Shown here one piece after another: positions 1 through 6,239 of a DNA stretch of 10,316 nucleotides (position 1 is the stretch's first letter; the number at the start of each line of letters is the position of its first letter). Location: NCBI GenBank assembly GCA_937874345.1, contig CALNBT010000158.1, positions 1 through 10,316 on the forward strand, given 5' to 3'. Under the pieces are notes generated by a model that ran no database searches, was not told the DNA's origin, and worked only from the letters and a program-made list of their open reading frames with translations. Both the position numbers and the translations under genes were made by a program. This DNA is from an uncultured Prevotella sp. (GTDB taxonomy: Bacteria; Bacteroidota; Bacteroidia; Bacteroidales; Bacteroidaceae).

Positions 1-57
1 AAGGCTTTCTTGGAGAAGCGTAAACCCGACTTTGACAAGTATCCCCAGTTTCCTTGA
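1..57 (+). CDS. menB: 1,4-dihydroxy-2-naphthoyl-CoA synthase, C-terminal end (partial)
   Basis: Only the last 18 codons and a TGA stop are inside the window. The visible peptide, KAFLEKRKPDFDKYPQFP, matches the usual MenB ending, in which a conserved GxxAFLEKRKPDF stretch is followed by a short Pro/aromatic tail. MenB is a crotonase-fold enzyme that closes the ring of o-succinylbenzoyl-CoA to give 1,4-dihydroxy-2-naphthoyl-CoA in menaquinone synthesis. The next two genes supply its substrate: menC makes o-succinylbenzoate and menE activates it with CoA. This placement supports the call despite the short length. The gene body and its promoter lie upstream of the window. Confidence 0.9.
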   Translation, partial: KAFLEKRKPDFDKYPQFP

Positions 58-178
58 AATGGTCATTATCGGGATCCCATTGCCAATCAAAAGGCAGGCT
101 CCTTTCAATGAGGTGGCATTCCCAAACAGATGACTAAAGCACGCATGGAACATAGAAATACAACAAAGTTTTGATAAA

Positions 179-1231
179 ATGAAATACCATTTATCCATTT
201 CTGAACGAACATTTCACTTTAAACAACCTGCAGGAACGTCAAGAGGTGTATACCGTACCCGGCAAAGCTACTTTATCTCCTTGGTTTCAAATGTTGAGGA
301 TGAGGTGAAAGGCATTGGCGAATGTGCCACGCTCCCTGATTTAAGTTGCGATGCTGTTCCCGATTATAAACAAATTTTGCAAGAGGCTTGTCTAGCTTTT
401 GAAGAAGACGGAACGATCGATTATGAGCAATTAAGACCCTATCCGTCAATCTTGTTTGGATTGGAAACGGCCCTTGCTCAGTGGAATGCTCATGGAAGTT
501 GGGCACTTTTCGATACGCCATTTGGCCGTGGCGAAGAGGGAATTGTCATCAATGGACTGGTGTGGATGGGTTCTTTCGATGAGATGTATGCCCGTATCAA
601 CGAAAAAATGGAACAGGGTTTTCGTTGTGTGAAACTGAAAGTGGGGGCCATTGACTTTGAGAAAGAACTGGAATTGGTAAAATTTATCCGTTCAAATTTC
701 AGCAAATCAGACATCGAGATACGGCTAGATGCCAATGGAGGCTTCACAGTCGACAATGCGCTTTCCCGATTGGAACGCCTTGCCGTCTATGACATTCATT
801 CAATAGAACAACCTATTAATCAGCACCGATGGAAAGAAATGGCGAAACTCTGCAAGGATTCGCCTATTCCCATTGCGCTTGACGAAGAGCTAATTGGCGT
901 GAATCTGCTTAATCAAAAAGAGATATTGCTGGACTCCATTTCACCAGCATACATTATATTAAAGCCTTCTTTGCATGGTGGCATGCATGGAACAGAAGAA
1001 TGGATATCATTGGCCAAAGAACGGAAAATTGGGTCTTGGATGACCAGTGCTCTCGAAAGTAATGTGGGGTTGAATGCTATTGCTCAATGGGCCGCCAAGG
1101 TATACGGCCCCAAAATTATTTTTCCACAGGGTTTGGGAACAGGACAATTGTTTACAGACAACATCCCATCGCCACTCGAAATCAAAGGAGATCAACTTTG
1201 GTTTTCATCCATGAATAACGGAGGTTTATAA
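179..1231 (+). CDS. menC: o-succinylbenzoate synthase MenC
   Basis: Enolase-superfamily enzyme that dehydrates SHCHC to o-succinylbenzoate in the cytoplasmic menaquinone pathway. The 350-residue length is normal. The barrel carries the expected active-site set: the KxK pair in VKLKVG (Lys152 and Lys154, Lys154 being the likely acid/base), metal ligands Asp184 in LDANGG, Glu210 in IEQP and Asp235 in ALDEE, and the opposing Lys262 in ILKPS. An SALES segment near 290 closes the barrel in the family manner. The ATG at 179 is the first start in frame, since an in-frame TGA lies at 131-133. The 121-bp gap after menB shows no TAnnTTTG promoter or convincing terminator, so cotranscription with menB is the simplest reading. 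The menE start follows 3 bp after the stop. The call is firm because the full catalytic set and the neighbours agree. Confidence 0.96.
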   Translation: MKYHLSISERTFHFKQPAGTSRGVYRTRQSYFISLVSNVEDEVKGIGECATLPDLSCDAVPDYKQILQEACLAFEEDGTIDYEQLRPYPSILFGLETALAQWNAHGSWALFDTPFGRGEEGIVINGLVWMGSFDEMYARINEKMEQGFRCVKLKVGAIDFEKELELVKFIRSNFSKSDIEIRLDANGGFTVDNALSRLERLAVYDIHSIEQPINQHRWKEMAKLCKDSPIPIALDEELIGVNLLNQKEILLDSISPAYIILKPSLHGGMHGTEEWISLAKERKIGSWMTSALESNVGLNAIAQWAAKVYGPKIIFPQGLGTGQLFTDNIPSPLEIKGDQLWFSSMNNGGL

Positions 1232-1234
1232 AAG

Positions 1235-2248
1235 ATGACTGTGCAAGAGTTTATAACCGAATGGGATCGTCCTTCGGAAATGCTTCAGGTTCATACAAGT
1301 GGCTCGACAGGCGAGCCTAAAACCATTGCCGTTGAGAAGAAAAGAATGGAAGCAAGTGCACGCATGACCTGCGATTTTCTGGGGTTAAAGTCTGGAGATA
1401 GCGCACTTCTTTGCATGTCGCTCGATTATATCGGTGGAAAAATGATGGTCGTACGGTCGTTGGTTCGTAACCTTAGGCTCATCTCTGTCGAGCCGAGTGG
1501 TCATCCTTTACGAAACATCTCGGAGGCTCCAACCTTCGCAGCGATGGTGCCATTGCAAGTGTATAACTCGTTGAAAGTGCTCGAAGAGCGAAAGAAACTT
1601 CTTCAGATCAAACATCTGATCATCGGCGGGGGTGCCGTAGATGAAGTGATGGCGGAAACGTTGAAGTCGTTTCCTCATGCAGTTTGGAGCACCTATGGCA
1701 TGACAGAAACACTCTCACACATCGCGATGCGAAGACTCAACGGACCACAAGCTAGTGTTTGGTATCAACCTCTTGAGCATGTCCAGGTTCATTTAAACAA
1801 TGAAGGCTGTTTGGTCATCGAGGCTCCTGCAATTTGTTCAGAGCCTGTTGTTACCAACGATTTGGCAGAATTATTTATTCCTAAGGCAGATATTCCTGAT
1901 GCAAACGAAGCTCACATGTTCCGAATCTTAGGTAGAAAAGATAGCGTAATCAACAGTGGAGGCATCAAGATTCAAATGGAAGATGTGGAGAGGAAGCTGC
2001 AAGGCAAGCTGCAATGCGCATATCAGGTCAGCAAAGCTGTAGATGAGAAATTTGGAGAGACCGTGGTTTTGTTGGTGGAATCAACCGATATAGCACCGAT
2101 AAAAGCCATCTGTGAGCAGGAATTGCCTAAATATTGGCAGCCCCGTTTCTATCTCTCAATCGACCAACTACCCATGACGGAAAATGGAAAACCAGCACGT
2201 GCCAAGGCGATAGACATTGTTCGCGAATATTTTGCTGATGAATTCTGA
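1235..2248 (+). CDS. menE: o-succinylbenzoate-CoA ligase MenE (short Bacteroidetes form)
   Basis: ANL-superfamily adenylating enzyme that converts o-succinylbenzoate, ATP and CoA to OSB-CoA, the MenB substrate. Visible motifs in order: the P-loop TSGSTGEPK (residues 21-29), GGGAV (131-135), YGMTET (154-159), TNDLAEL (207-213), the hinge region LGRKDSVINSGGIKI (232-246), and the C-terminal GKPAR with the likely catalytic Lys319. At 337 residues it lacks most of the N-terminal subdomain of the roughly 450-490-residue enterobacterial or Bacillus enzymes. Bacteroidetes MenE proteins are commonly this short, so it is not a truncation. It starts 3 bp after menC. A GGAGG at 1220-1224, inside the last menC codons, sits 10 nt before the ATG and could help initiation, although Bacteroidetes rarely rely on such sites. 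A different AMP-forming ligase is possible from sequence alone, but the operon makes MenE the clear choice. Confidence 0.94.
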   Translation: MTVQEFITEWDRPSEMLQVHTSGSTGEPKTIAVEKKRMEASARMTCDFLGLKSGDSALLCMSLDYIGGKMMVVRSLVRNLRLISVEPSGHPLRNISEAPTFAAMVPLQVYNSLKVLEERKKLLQIKHLIIGGGAVDEVMAETLKSFPHAVWSTYGMTETLSHIAMRRLNGPQASVWYQPLEHVQVHLNNEGCLVIEAPAICSEPVVTNDLAELFIPKADIPDANEAHMFRILGRKDSVINSGGIKIQMEDVERKLQGKLQCAYQVSKAVDEKFGETVVLLVESTDIAPIKAICEQELPKYWQPRFYLSIDQLPMTENGKPARAKAIDIVREYFADEF

Positions 2249-2253
2249 TTGCA

Positions 2254-2271
2254 GCAACAGGGATGTGTTGC
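2254..2271. terminator. Small inverted repeat between convergent menE and aroB
   Basis: GCAACA (2254-2259) and TGTTGC (2266-2271) form a perfect 6-bp stem with a 6-nt loop. It lies in the 33-bp gap between the menE stop and the aroB stop, where a shared terminator would be expected. No run of T follows the stem on either strand, so termination activity is only inferred from position. Confidence 0.3.
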
Positions 2272-2281
2272 GACAATATGG

Positions 2282-3334
2282 TTATTCTCCTTCCCGATAA
2301 AAATCGAAAGTTTCCTTTATTTGCTCAATGGTTGCAGACTGATCGATGTTGATTTGACCAATATTACTGAGCAACGTGAAGTTGATTTTGTTAGCGTTAT
2401 TCTTCTTATCGTGTTGCATCAAGGCTATGAGTTCCTCGTAATCATTGCATGTGATGGGCAATTGTCCATAGTTTTCCTTGATAAATGCGGTGATTTGTCT
2501 CATCTTTTCTGTTGGGAAACCACATTCAACCACGCTCATATACAATTCACATACCAATCCGAAGGCCACGGCATATCCGTGCAAAATAGGCTTTCTCTTC
2601 AATGCCCATGACTCAAATGCATGCCCAAAGGTATGCCCTAAATTCAATGCTTTGCGCATACCACTTTCGTAAGGATCTTCAGTTACCACCTTTTCTTTTA
2701 TGGCAACTGATTCGGCAATCATCTTTTGCAAAAGGCAATAGTCTATTTTTCCATTAAAATCAAACGTGAGGAGTTCAGCGAGAACCCTGTCGTTGCTGAT
2801 CAATCCGTGCTTCAACATCTCAGCGTAGCCGCTAAGCATATTCTCCATGTTTAGTGTCTTGAGAAAAGGAGTGTGCAGAAGTACAAACTTAGAATCGTTG
2901 AAGACTCCCACTTCATTCTTCAAACCGTTGAAGTTGATGCCTGTTTTTCCGCCGACAGATGCATCAACCATGGCCAATAGTGTCGTGGGAATGTTGATGA
3001 AATTGATACCTCTCTTAAAGGTTGACGCAGCAAATCCTCCTAAATCTGTCACCATTCCGCCTCCCAGATTGATGAGACATGAATGGCGAGTAGCCTGACC
3101 TTCTTCGAGTTTTTCCCAAATATGGATCACCGACTCAAGGTTCTTATGTGTTTCTGAAGCAGGAATAATGATGAGTTGTGCACCTTTCAGACTATAATAA
3201 TCCGCAATGCGGGGCCAGCACTTCTCTGCCGTTGTTTCATCGACAACAACAAATAGGCGGTCGTGTTCGCATTCGGAAATAGCACATGCCAGGTCTAACT
3301 TCAGATTTTCTGATATCACTACTCGTTGGTTCAT
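2282..3334 (-). CDS. aroB: 3-dehydroquinate synthase AroB
   Basis: Zinc- and NAD-dependent enzyme that converts DAHP to 3-dehydroquinate, the second step of the shikimate pathway in the cytoplasm. The 350-residue length is typical. The NAD-binding stretch NLGGGMVTDLGGFAAS begins at residue 89, and the phosphate/substrate segment IPTTLLAMVDASVGGKTGIN spans 115-134. By family comparison the zinc ligands are Glu172 (in YAEMLKHG), His234 (in LGHTFGHAFE) and His252 (in LHGYA), with the accessory His238 present. The usual HGEA motif reads HGYA here, a variant I believe is common in Bacteroidetes AroB proteins. It converges on menE with 33 bp between stops. The start codon at 3332-3334 is preceded by its own promoter about 90 bp upstream. 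Its link to the men genes is metabolic, since chorismate is the menaquinone precursor, and not operonic. Confidence 0.97.
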   Translation of the reverse strand: MNQRVVISENLKLDLACAISECEHDRLFVVVDETTAEKCWPRIADYYSLKGAQLIIIPASETHKNLESVIHIWEKLEEGQATRHSCLINLGGGMVTDLGGFAASTFKRGINFINIPTTLLAMVDASVGGKTGINFNGLKNEVGVFNDSKFVLLHTPFLKTLNMENMLSGYAEMLKHGLISNDRVLAELLTFDFNGKIDYCLLQKMIAESVAIKEKVVTEDPYESGMRKALNLGHTFGHAFESWALKRKPILHGYAVAFGLVCELYMSVVECGFPTEKMRQITAFIKENYGQLPITCNDYEELIALMQHDKKNNANKINFTLLSNIGQINIDQSATIEQIKETFDFYREGE

Positions 3335-3425
3335 AAGCTTTTTCTTATCGGTTTGTACGCTTTCATTTCAAAAATTACACGCTATCCTGTTGGGATAGAT
3401 CGCTTGAAAATAGACTTTTCACAAA

Positions 3426-3455
3426 CAAATATACACAAATTTGCTTTCTTTCAAT
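3426..3455 (-). promoter_or_regulatory. Bacteroidetes-type promoter for aroB
   Basis: On the minus strand TATATTTG (3426-3433) matches the -7 consensus TAnnTTTG. ATTG (3452-3455) lies 18 nt upstream in the -33 position, where the consensus is TTTG. Transcription would start near 3419, leaving a leader of roughly 85 nt before the aroB ATG. The call rests on motif match and spacing only. Confidence 0.55.
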
Positions 3456-3594
3456 CATTAATTCTGCCTTTTAAGAATTCTTTTTTTGCATTTTGCGCAC
3501 GCAGGTGAGTGTGTGTGCAGTTATTTGTTGTGATTTCAGAAAAACAACGGAATGGGTTATGAACTTTGTTTTATCGAATTCATAAATGGGCATG

Positions 3595-3643
3595 CTAAAA
3601 TTGAAAACCAAAGCAGTCCGTTTTCATCTGGAAAACGGACTGC
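3595..3643 (-). terminator. Rho-independent terminator of the thioredoxin gene
   Basis: A perfect 13-bp stem, 3613-3625 paired with 3631-3643, encloses a 5-nt loop. On the minus strand it is followed by the T-rich stretch TTTGGTTTTCAATTTT. It begins 36 nt past the stop of the leftward thioredoxin gene, exactly where its terminator belongs. This is the strongest intrinsic terminator in the window. Confidence 0.9.
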
Positions 3644-3679
3644 CTCGTGATTTTACGTCATTAAACCGTAAGCTATATT

Positions 3680-4765
3680 TTAGTAACCATAGATCTCTTT
3701 CAGTTTGGCTTCAAGAATTGAACCACGAAGATCGCAGGCCACAATCTTGCCTGTAGGGTCTACCAGAATGTTGGATGGAATAGAGTTGATACCATAAATC
3801 TCAGCAGCAGCGCATTTCCAGTATTTTAAATCAGACATCTGAGGCCATACCATACCCAGCGTTGTAACGCCATTTTTCCATGCTTCTTGCTTTGAATCGA
3901 ATGAAACGCCTACGACATTGAAGCCTTTTGCATCGTGATAACGCTTGTAGGCATTTACCACATTAGGCATTTCCATTCGGCAAGGACCACACCAGCTAGC
4001 CCAAAAGTCGACCAATACATAGTTTCCTTTTCCAACCCAGTTGCTCAATTTAACCGGTTTCCCATCCATATCGTTCATGGATAAGTCGGTAAATTGGATT
4101 CCCGGACGGCGTTTTTCCAATGATTTCAAATAAGCTTTTGGTCCTTCCATTAAGGGATGGTTATAATACTCGGCTGATGCATCCAGTGTCTTGGCAAGTT
4201 CGTCGTAGTTCATGCCATAATATAACTGTGCCAGATAAAAGGCGGGAGCAACACTGTTTTTGTGCGACTGCGCATATTTAAGGATATCTTTCAGCTGGTT
4301 GGCTTCCATTTCCTCCATCTGATTTCTGAGCGTAACCTTCATTGTTTCACCTTCGATGGTCTTGTCTGTAGCGATCTTCTGATATTTGTTGTAGGCATCT
4401 ATGATCTTAGCGTCTTGAGCTTTCTGATCTTTTTGCAGATTGGTAAACTGAACATTCTGCGCCGATCCCATAACTTTGAAATTGTTCATGTCGATCGTGA
4501 CAGGTGTTCTGTCGTTGATAACCGTGATATCGTTATTCGAATTGGTAGCAACGGTAATGAATGTGTTCAGCGCTTGCTTACCGTTCAATTGAAACTTTCC
4601 AGCCCTCACCGCGACACTGTCGGCTTGCCTGGACCGACCGTTGAAATAATAATATACCTTTTCAACACCATTTGGCGCTGTTCCTGTAATGACATATTCT
4701 GTATCTTGTGCTTGGATGAACGTTGTCAACAAGGCTGCAAGTACCGTAAATAATAACTTTTTCAT
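3680..4765 (-). CDS. Secreted thioredoxin-family protein with DUF4369-like N-terminus (TlpA/ResA type)
   Basis: Predicted periplasmic thiol-disulfide oxidoreductase of 361 residues. Residues 1-19 form a Sec signal peptide (MKKLLF start, hydrophobic core, cleavage after FIQA). Residues about 22-100 are a beta-rich segment of the DUF4369 kind, common in Bacteroidetes. A helical linker of about 105-215 follows, then an AhpC/TSA-TlpA thioredoxin domain at about 222-361. The active site WCGPC lies at 258-262, with redox cysteines 259 and 262, and the cis-proline loop SIPSN has Pro330. Two extra cysteines, at 318 and 344, flank the C-terminal half. Family members reduce disulfides during cytochrome maturation or repair of exported proteins, but the partner cannot be read from this context. 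The gene is monocistronic, with its own -7 element upstream and a strong terminator downstream, and is divergent from the queuosine-linked unit. Confidence 0.92.
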   Translation of the reverse strand: MKKLLFTVLAALLTTFIQAQDTEYVITGTAPNGVEKVYYYFNGRSRQADSVAVRAGKFQLNGKQALNTFITVATNSNNDITVINDRTPVTIDMNNFKVMGSAQNVQFTNLQKDQKAQDAKIIDAYNKYQKIATDKTIEGETMKVTLRNQMEEMEANQLKDILKYAQSHKNSVAPAFYLAQLYYGMNYDELAKTLDASAEYYNHPLMEGPKAYLKSLEKRRPGIQFTDLSMNDMDGKPVKLSNWVGKGNYVLVDFWASWCGPCRMEMPNVVNAYKRYHDAKGFNVVGVSFDSKQEAWKNGVTTLGMVWPQMSDLKYWKCAAAEIYGINSIPSNILVDPTGKIVACDLRGSILEAKLKEIYGY

Positions 4766-4790
4766 CTTATTTGTCTTGAATGTTAAAGTG

Positions 4791-4798
4791 CAAAGATA
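4791..4798 (-). promoter_or_regulatory. -7 element of the thioredoxin gene promoter
   Basis: TATCTTTG on the minus strand is a full match to the Bacteroidetes -7 consensus TAnnTTTG and lies 25 bp upstream of the ATG, giving a leader of roughly 20 nt. No good -33 TTTG is seen at the normal distance. The element stands back to back with the promoter of the rightward transporter gene. Confidence 0.55.
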
Positions 4799-4816
4799 GT
4801 TTGTTTTTTGATAATC

Positions 4817-4850
4817 TTGTATGTTCTTTCTATAAAAATCATTAACTTTG
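4817..4850 (+). promoter_or_regulatory. Promoter of the transporter-queF unit
   Basis: TAACTTTG (4843-4850) matches the -7 consensus TAnnTTTG. TTG at 4817-4819 could be the -33 element, but the 23-nt spacer is at the long end. Transcription would begin near 4857, leaving a structured leader of roughly 110 nt before the transporter start codon. Confidence 0.55.
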
Positions 4851-4869
4851 CAGACGATAATCTCATTGT

Positions 4870-4966
4870 CTTGAACGATATTTCAGGATATGTTCAGGTA
4901 GAGGGTTTATCTTTTTATATTTATTCATACAGAGTGCTTGATAAACCTCTTTAAAAAACAAGACCA
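4870..4966 (+). promoter_or_regulatory. Structured 5' leader of the queuosine-precursor transporter; candidate riboswitch or translational switch
   Basis: Two consecutive stems are seen. The first pairs CTTGAAC (4870-4876) with GTTCAGG (4892-4898), including one G-T wobble. The second pairs AGAGG (4900-4904) plus TTTATC (4906-4911) with GATAAA (4940-4945) plus CCTCT (4946-4950): 11 pairs, one bulged G and a 28-nt AT-rich loop. The tail TTAAAAAACAAG runs to within 4 nt of the ATG. CTTG at the 3' side of the loop (4937-4940) can pair with CAAG in the tail (4959-4962), giving an H-type pseudoknot whose A-rich linker is reminiscent of preQ1 class I riboswitches. The loop is much larger than in that class, and I cannot place its ligand-binding cytosine, so this is not a canonical match. 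The placement before a preQ0/preQ1 transporter and the proximity to the start codon suggest control of translation. Confidence 0.45.
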
Positions 4967-5656
4967 ATGGACCGTAAACGTCACTACGTGAGCATCGTAT
5001 TTATGCTTATTTGTATCCTCTTCTGTGTTTGTCTAATTGCGGCTAATGTGCTAGAAACCAAGCAAATTGCAGTAGGCCCTCTCACATTGACCGGTGGATT
5101 AATTGTCTTTCCCATTTCTTATATCATCAACGACTGCGTTTGTGAGGTGTGGGGTTACGGGAAAGCCCGTTTGATGATCTGGGTAGGATTCGCCATGAAC
5201 TTTTTCTTTGTCATTGTAGGTGCCATCTGTGATATCATTCCTGGCGCTGCTTACTGGACCAACCAAGAAGGGTTTCATGCAATTTTTGGATTGGCTCCCC
5301 GTATAGCTGCAGCCTCTTTTCTCGCATTTATCTGTGGCTCTTTCGTGAATGCCTATGTCATGAGCAAGATGAAAATCTCTTCGCATGGCAAGAACTTTTC
5401 TGCAAGAGCAATCCTGAGCACGTTGTTTGGCGAAAGCGTTGATTCGCTGATATTCTTCCCTTTGGCTTTCGTTGGCGTTATCCCACTGGCAGCGATACCC
5501 CCTTTGATGCTGTGGCAGGTGATATTGAAGACTGCATACGAGATCGTTGTGCTGCCTGTAACCATTCGCGTGGTTAAGGCTTTGAAACGTTATGAAGGCG
5601 AGGATGTCTATGACAATGGCATCGATTACAACATCATGCGCCTGTTTAATTTTTAA
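4967..5656 (+). CDS. yhhQ: Queuosine precursor transporter, YhhQ/VUT family
   Basis: Inner-membrane protein of 229 residues with about six hydrophobic segments (roughly 8-28, 37-57, 69-91, 110-132, 150-173 and 176-203). Family hallmarks are the conserved acidic/aromatic loop DCVCEVWGYGKAR (56-68), GESVDSLIFF (155-164), the PVTIRVVKALKRYE segment (197-210), and an acidic YDNGIDYN tail. E. coli YhhQ imports the queuosine precursors preQ0 and preQ1. The queF gene immediately downstream uses preQ0, which supports the same role here. The start follows an A-rich stretch and a long hairpin. The 104 bp to queF contain short inverted repeats but no promoter or strong terminator that I can see, so the two are probably cotranscribed. 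Family assignment is firm. The exact substrate is inferred. Confidence 0.92.
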   Translation: MDRKRHYVSIVFMLICILFCVCLIAANVLETKQIAVGPLTLTGGLIVFPISYIINDCVCEVWGYGKARLMIWVGFAMNFFFVIVGAICDIIPGAAYWTNQEGFHAIFGLAPRIAAASFLAFICGSFVNAYVMSKMKISSHGKNFSARAILSTLFGESVDSLIFFPLAFVGVIPLAAIPPLMLWQVILKTAYEIVVLPVTIRVVKALKRYEGEDVYDNGIDYNIMRLFNF

Positions 5657-5697
5657 TTGTCACCAGGGATTGGTCAACCTATAGACAAAAGTAAAAG

Positions 5698-5740
5698 ATC
5701 ATGTCATGTGATGACGGCCGGCTTTCAAGCCAATCATGAT
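5698..5740 (+). repeat. Short inverted repeats in the yhhQ-queF spacer, possible three-way junction
   Basis: ATCATG (5698-5703) pairs with CATGAT (5735-5740). Between them lie two small hairpins: TCAT/ATGA (5704-5707 with 5711-5714) and GGCT/AGCC (5720-5723 with 5728-5731). Together these could close a small three-way junction about 20 nt before the queF start. Each stem is short, so the fold is tentative. The spacer holds no gene, and the queC that sometimes sits at this place is absent. Confidence 0.3.
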
Positions 5741-5760
5741 ATAATAAAAATTTAGTTCAG

Positions 5761-6225
5761 ATGAATGATTCTAGAAAAAACGACGGATTGCAGGCTTTAG
5801 GTGCGAAGACCGTTTATAAGATGGATTATGCTCCGGAAGTGTTGGAGACCTTTGAGAACAAGCATCCTCAGAATGATTATTGGGTACAATTCAATTGTCC
5901 CGAGTTTACGTCATTGTGCCCGATCACCGGTCAGCCCGATTTTGCTGAGATCAAGATTTCGTATGTACCTGCCGAACGAATGGTAGAGAGCAAGAGTTTA
6001 AAGCTCTATCTCTTTAGTTTTCGTAACCATGGCGATTTTCATGAAGATTGTGTCAACATCATCATGAAAGATTTGATCCAGTTGATGGACCCCAAATATA
6101 TTGAAGTAACAGGACTGTTTACGCCAAGAGGAGGCATCAGCATTTACCCTTATGCCAACTATGGTAAGCCTGGCACTGAATTTGAAGAGTTGGCAGCGTT
6201 CCGTTTCAAGAACCATTCTACCTAA
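5761..6225 (+). CDS. queF: NADPH-dependent preQ0 reductase QueF (unimodular type)
   Basis: Cytoplasmic T-fold (tunnelling-fold) enzyme that reduces the nitrile of 7-cyano-7-deazaguanine (preQ0) to the aminomethyl of preQ1, the base that tRNA-guanine transglycosylase inserts on the way to queuosine. The 154-residue length fits the short YkvM-like class rather than the bimodular E. coli form. Seen in order: catalytic Cys53 in SLCPITGQPDFA, with Asp60 as proton donor; the QueF signature ESKSLKLY at 76-83; and the substrate-binding His94-Glu95 pair in FHEDCVN. All positions are offset by two from the B. subtilis enzyme (Cys55, Asp62, Glu97). The start is the first ATG after an AT-rich spacer. The patatin gene follows after 14 bp. 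The assignment is unambiguous. The missing queC, queD and queE neighbours leave the source of preQ0 open. Confidence 0.97.
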   Translation: MNDSRKNDGLQALGAKTVYKMDYAPEVLETFENKHPQNDYWVQFNCPEFTSLCPITGQPDFAEIKISYVPAERMVESKSLKLYLFSFRNHGDFHEDCVNIIMKDLIQLMDPKYIEVTGLFTPRGGISIYPYANYGKPGTEFEELAAFRFKNHST

Positions 6226-6239
6226 TAACCTGTACGCCC

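Larger units (their letters stand above)
3335..3679. other. Intergenic region upstream of aroB, 345 bp
   Basis: There is no credible gene here. Reading leftward from the thioredoxin gene it holds a strong terminator (3613-3643 plus its T-rich tail), about 90 bp with nothing I can assign, a GT-rich imperfect 7-bp stem (3494-3500 with 3513-3519), and the aroB promoter (3426-3455). An AT-rich leader of roughly 85 nt then runs to the aroB start. Confidence 0.7.

Noticed and set aside
58..178. Promoter or small gene between menB and menC
   Set aside because: No TAnnTTTG motif and no open frame of note. GGGATCCC (73-80) is an isolated palindrome. Read-through from menB is the simpler reading.
2249..2611. 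120-codon plus-strand open frame directly after menE
   Set aside because: It begins right at the menE stop but lies antisense to aroB, which has all catalytic residues. No family resemblance.
3494..3519. GT-rich imperfect hairpin upstream of the aroB promoter as an operator or terminator
   Set aside because: Seven pairs with a G-T wobble and a 12-nt loop in a simple GT-rich stretch, with no T-tract. Not distinguishable from chance.
4262..4753. 163-codon plus-strand open frame inside the thioredoxin gene
   Set aside because: Antisense shadow of a gene with signal peptide, WCGPC motif, promoter and terminator. The peptide has no recognisable domain.
4900..4966. Direct call as a canonical preQ1-I riboswitch (Rfam PreQ1)
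   Set aside because: The stem and A-rich tail look alike, but the loop is 28 nt rather than about 10-12 nt and the conserved loop containing the ligand-pairing cytosine cannot be located. It is kept only as a candidate of unknown class.
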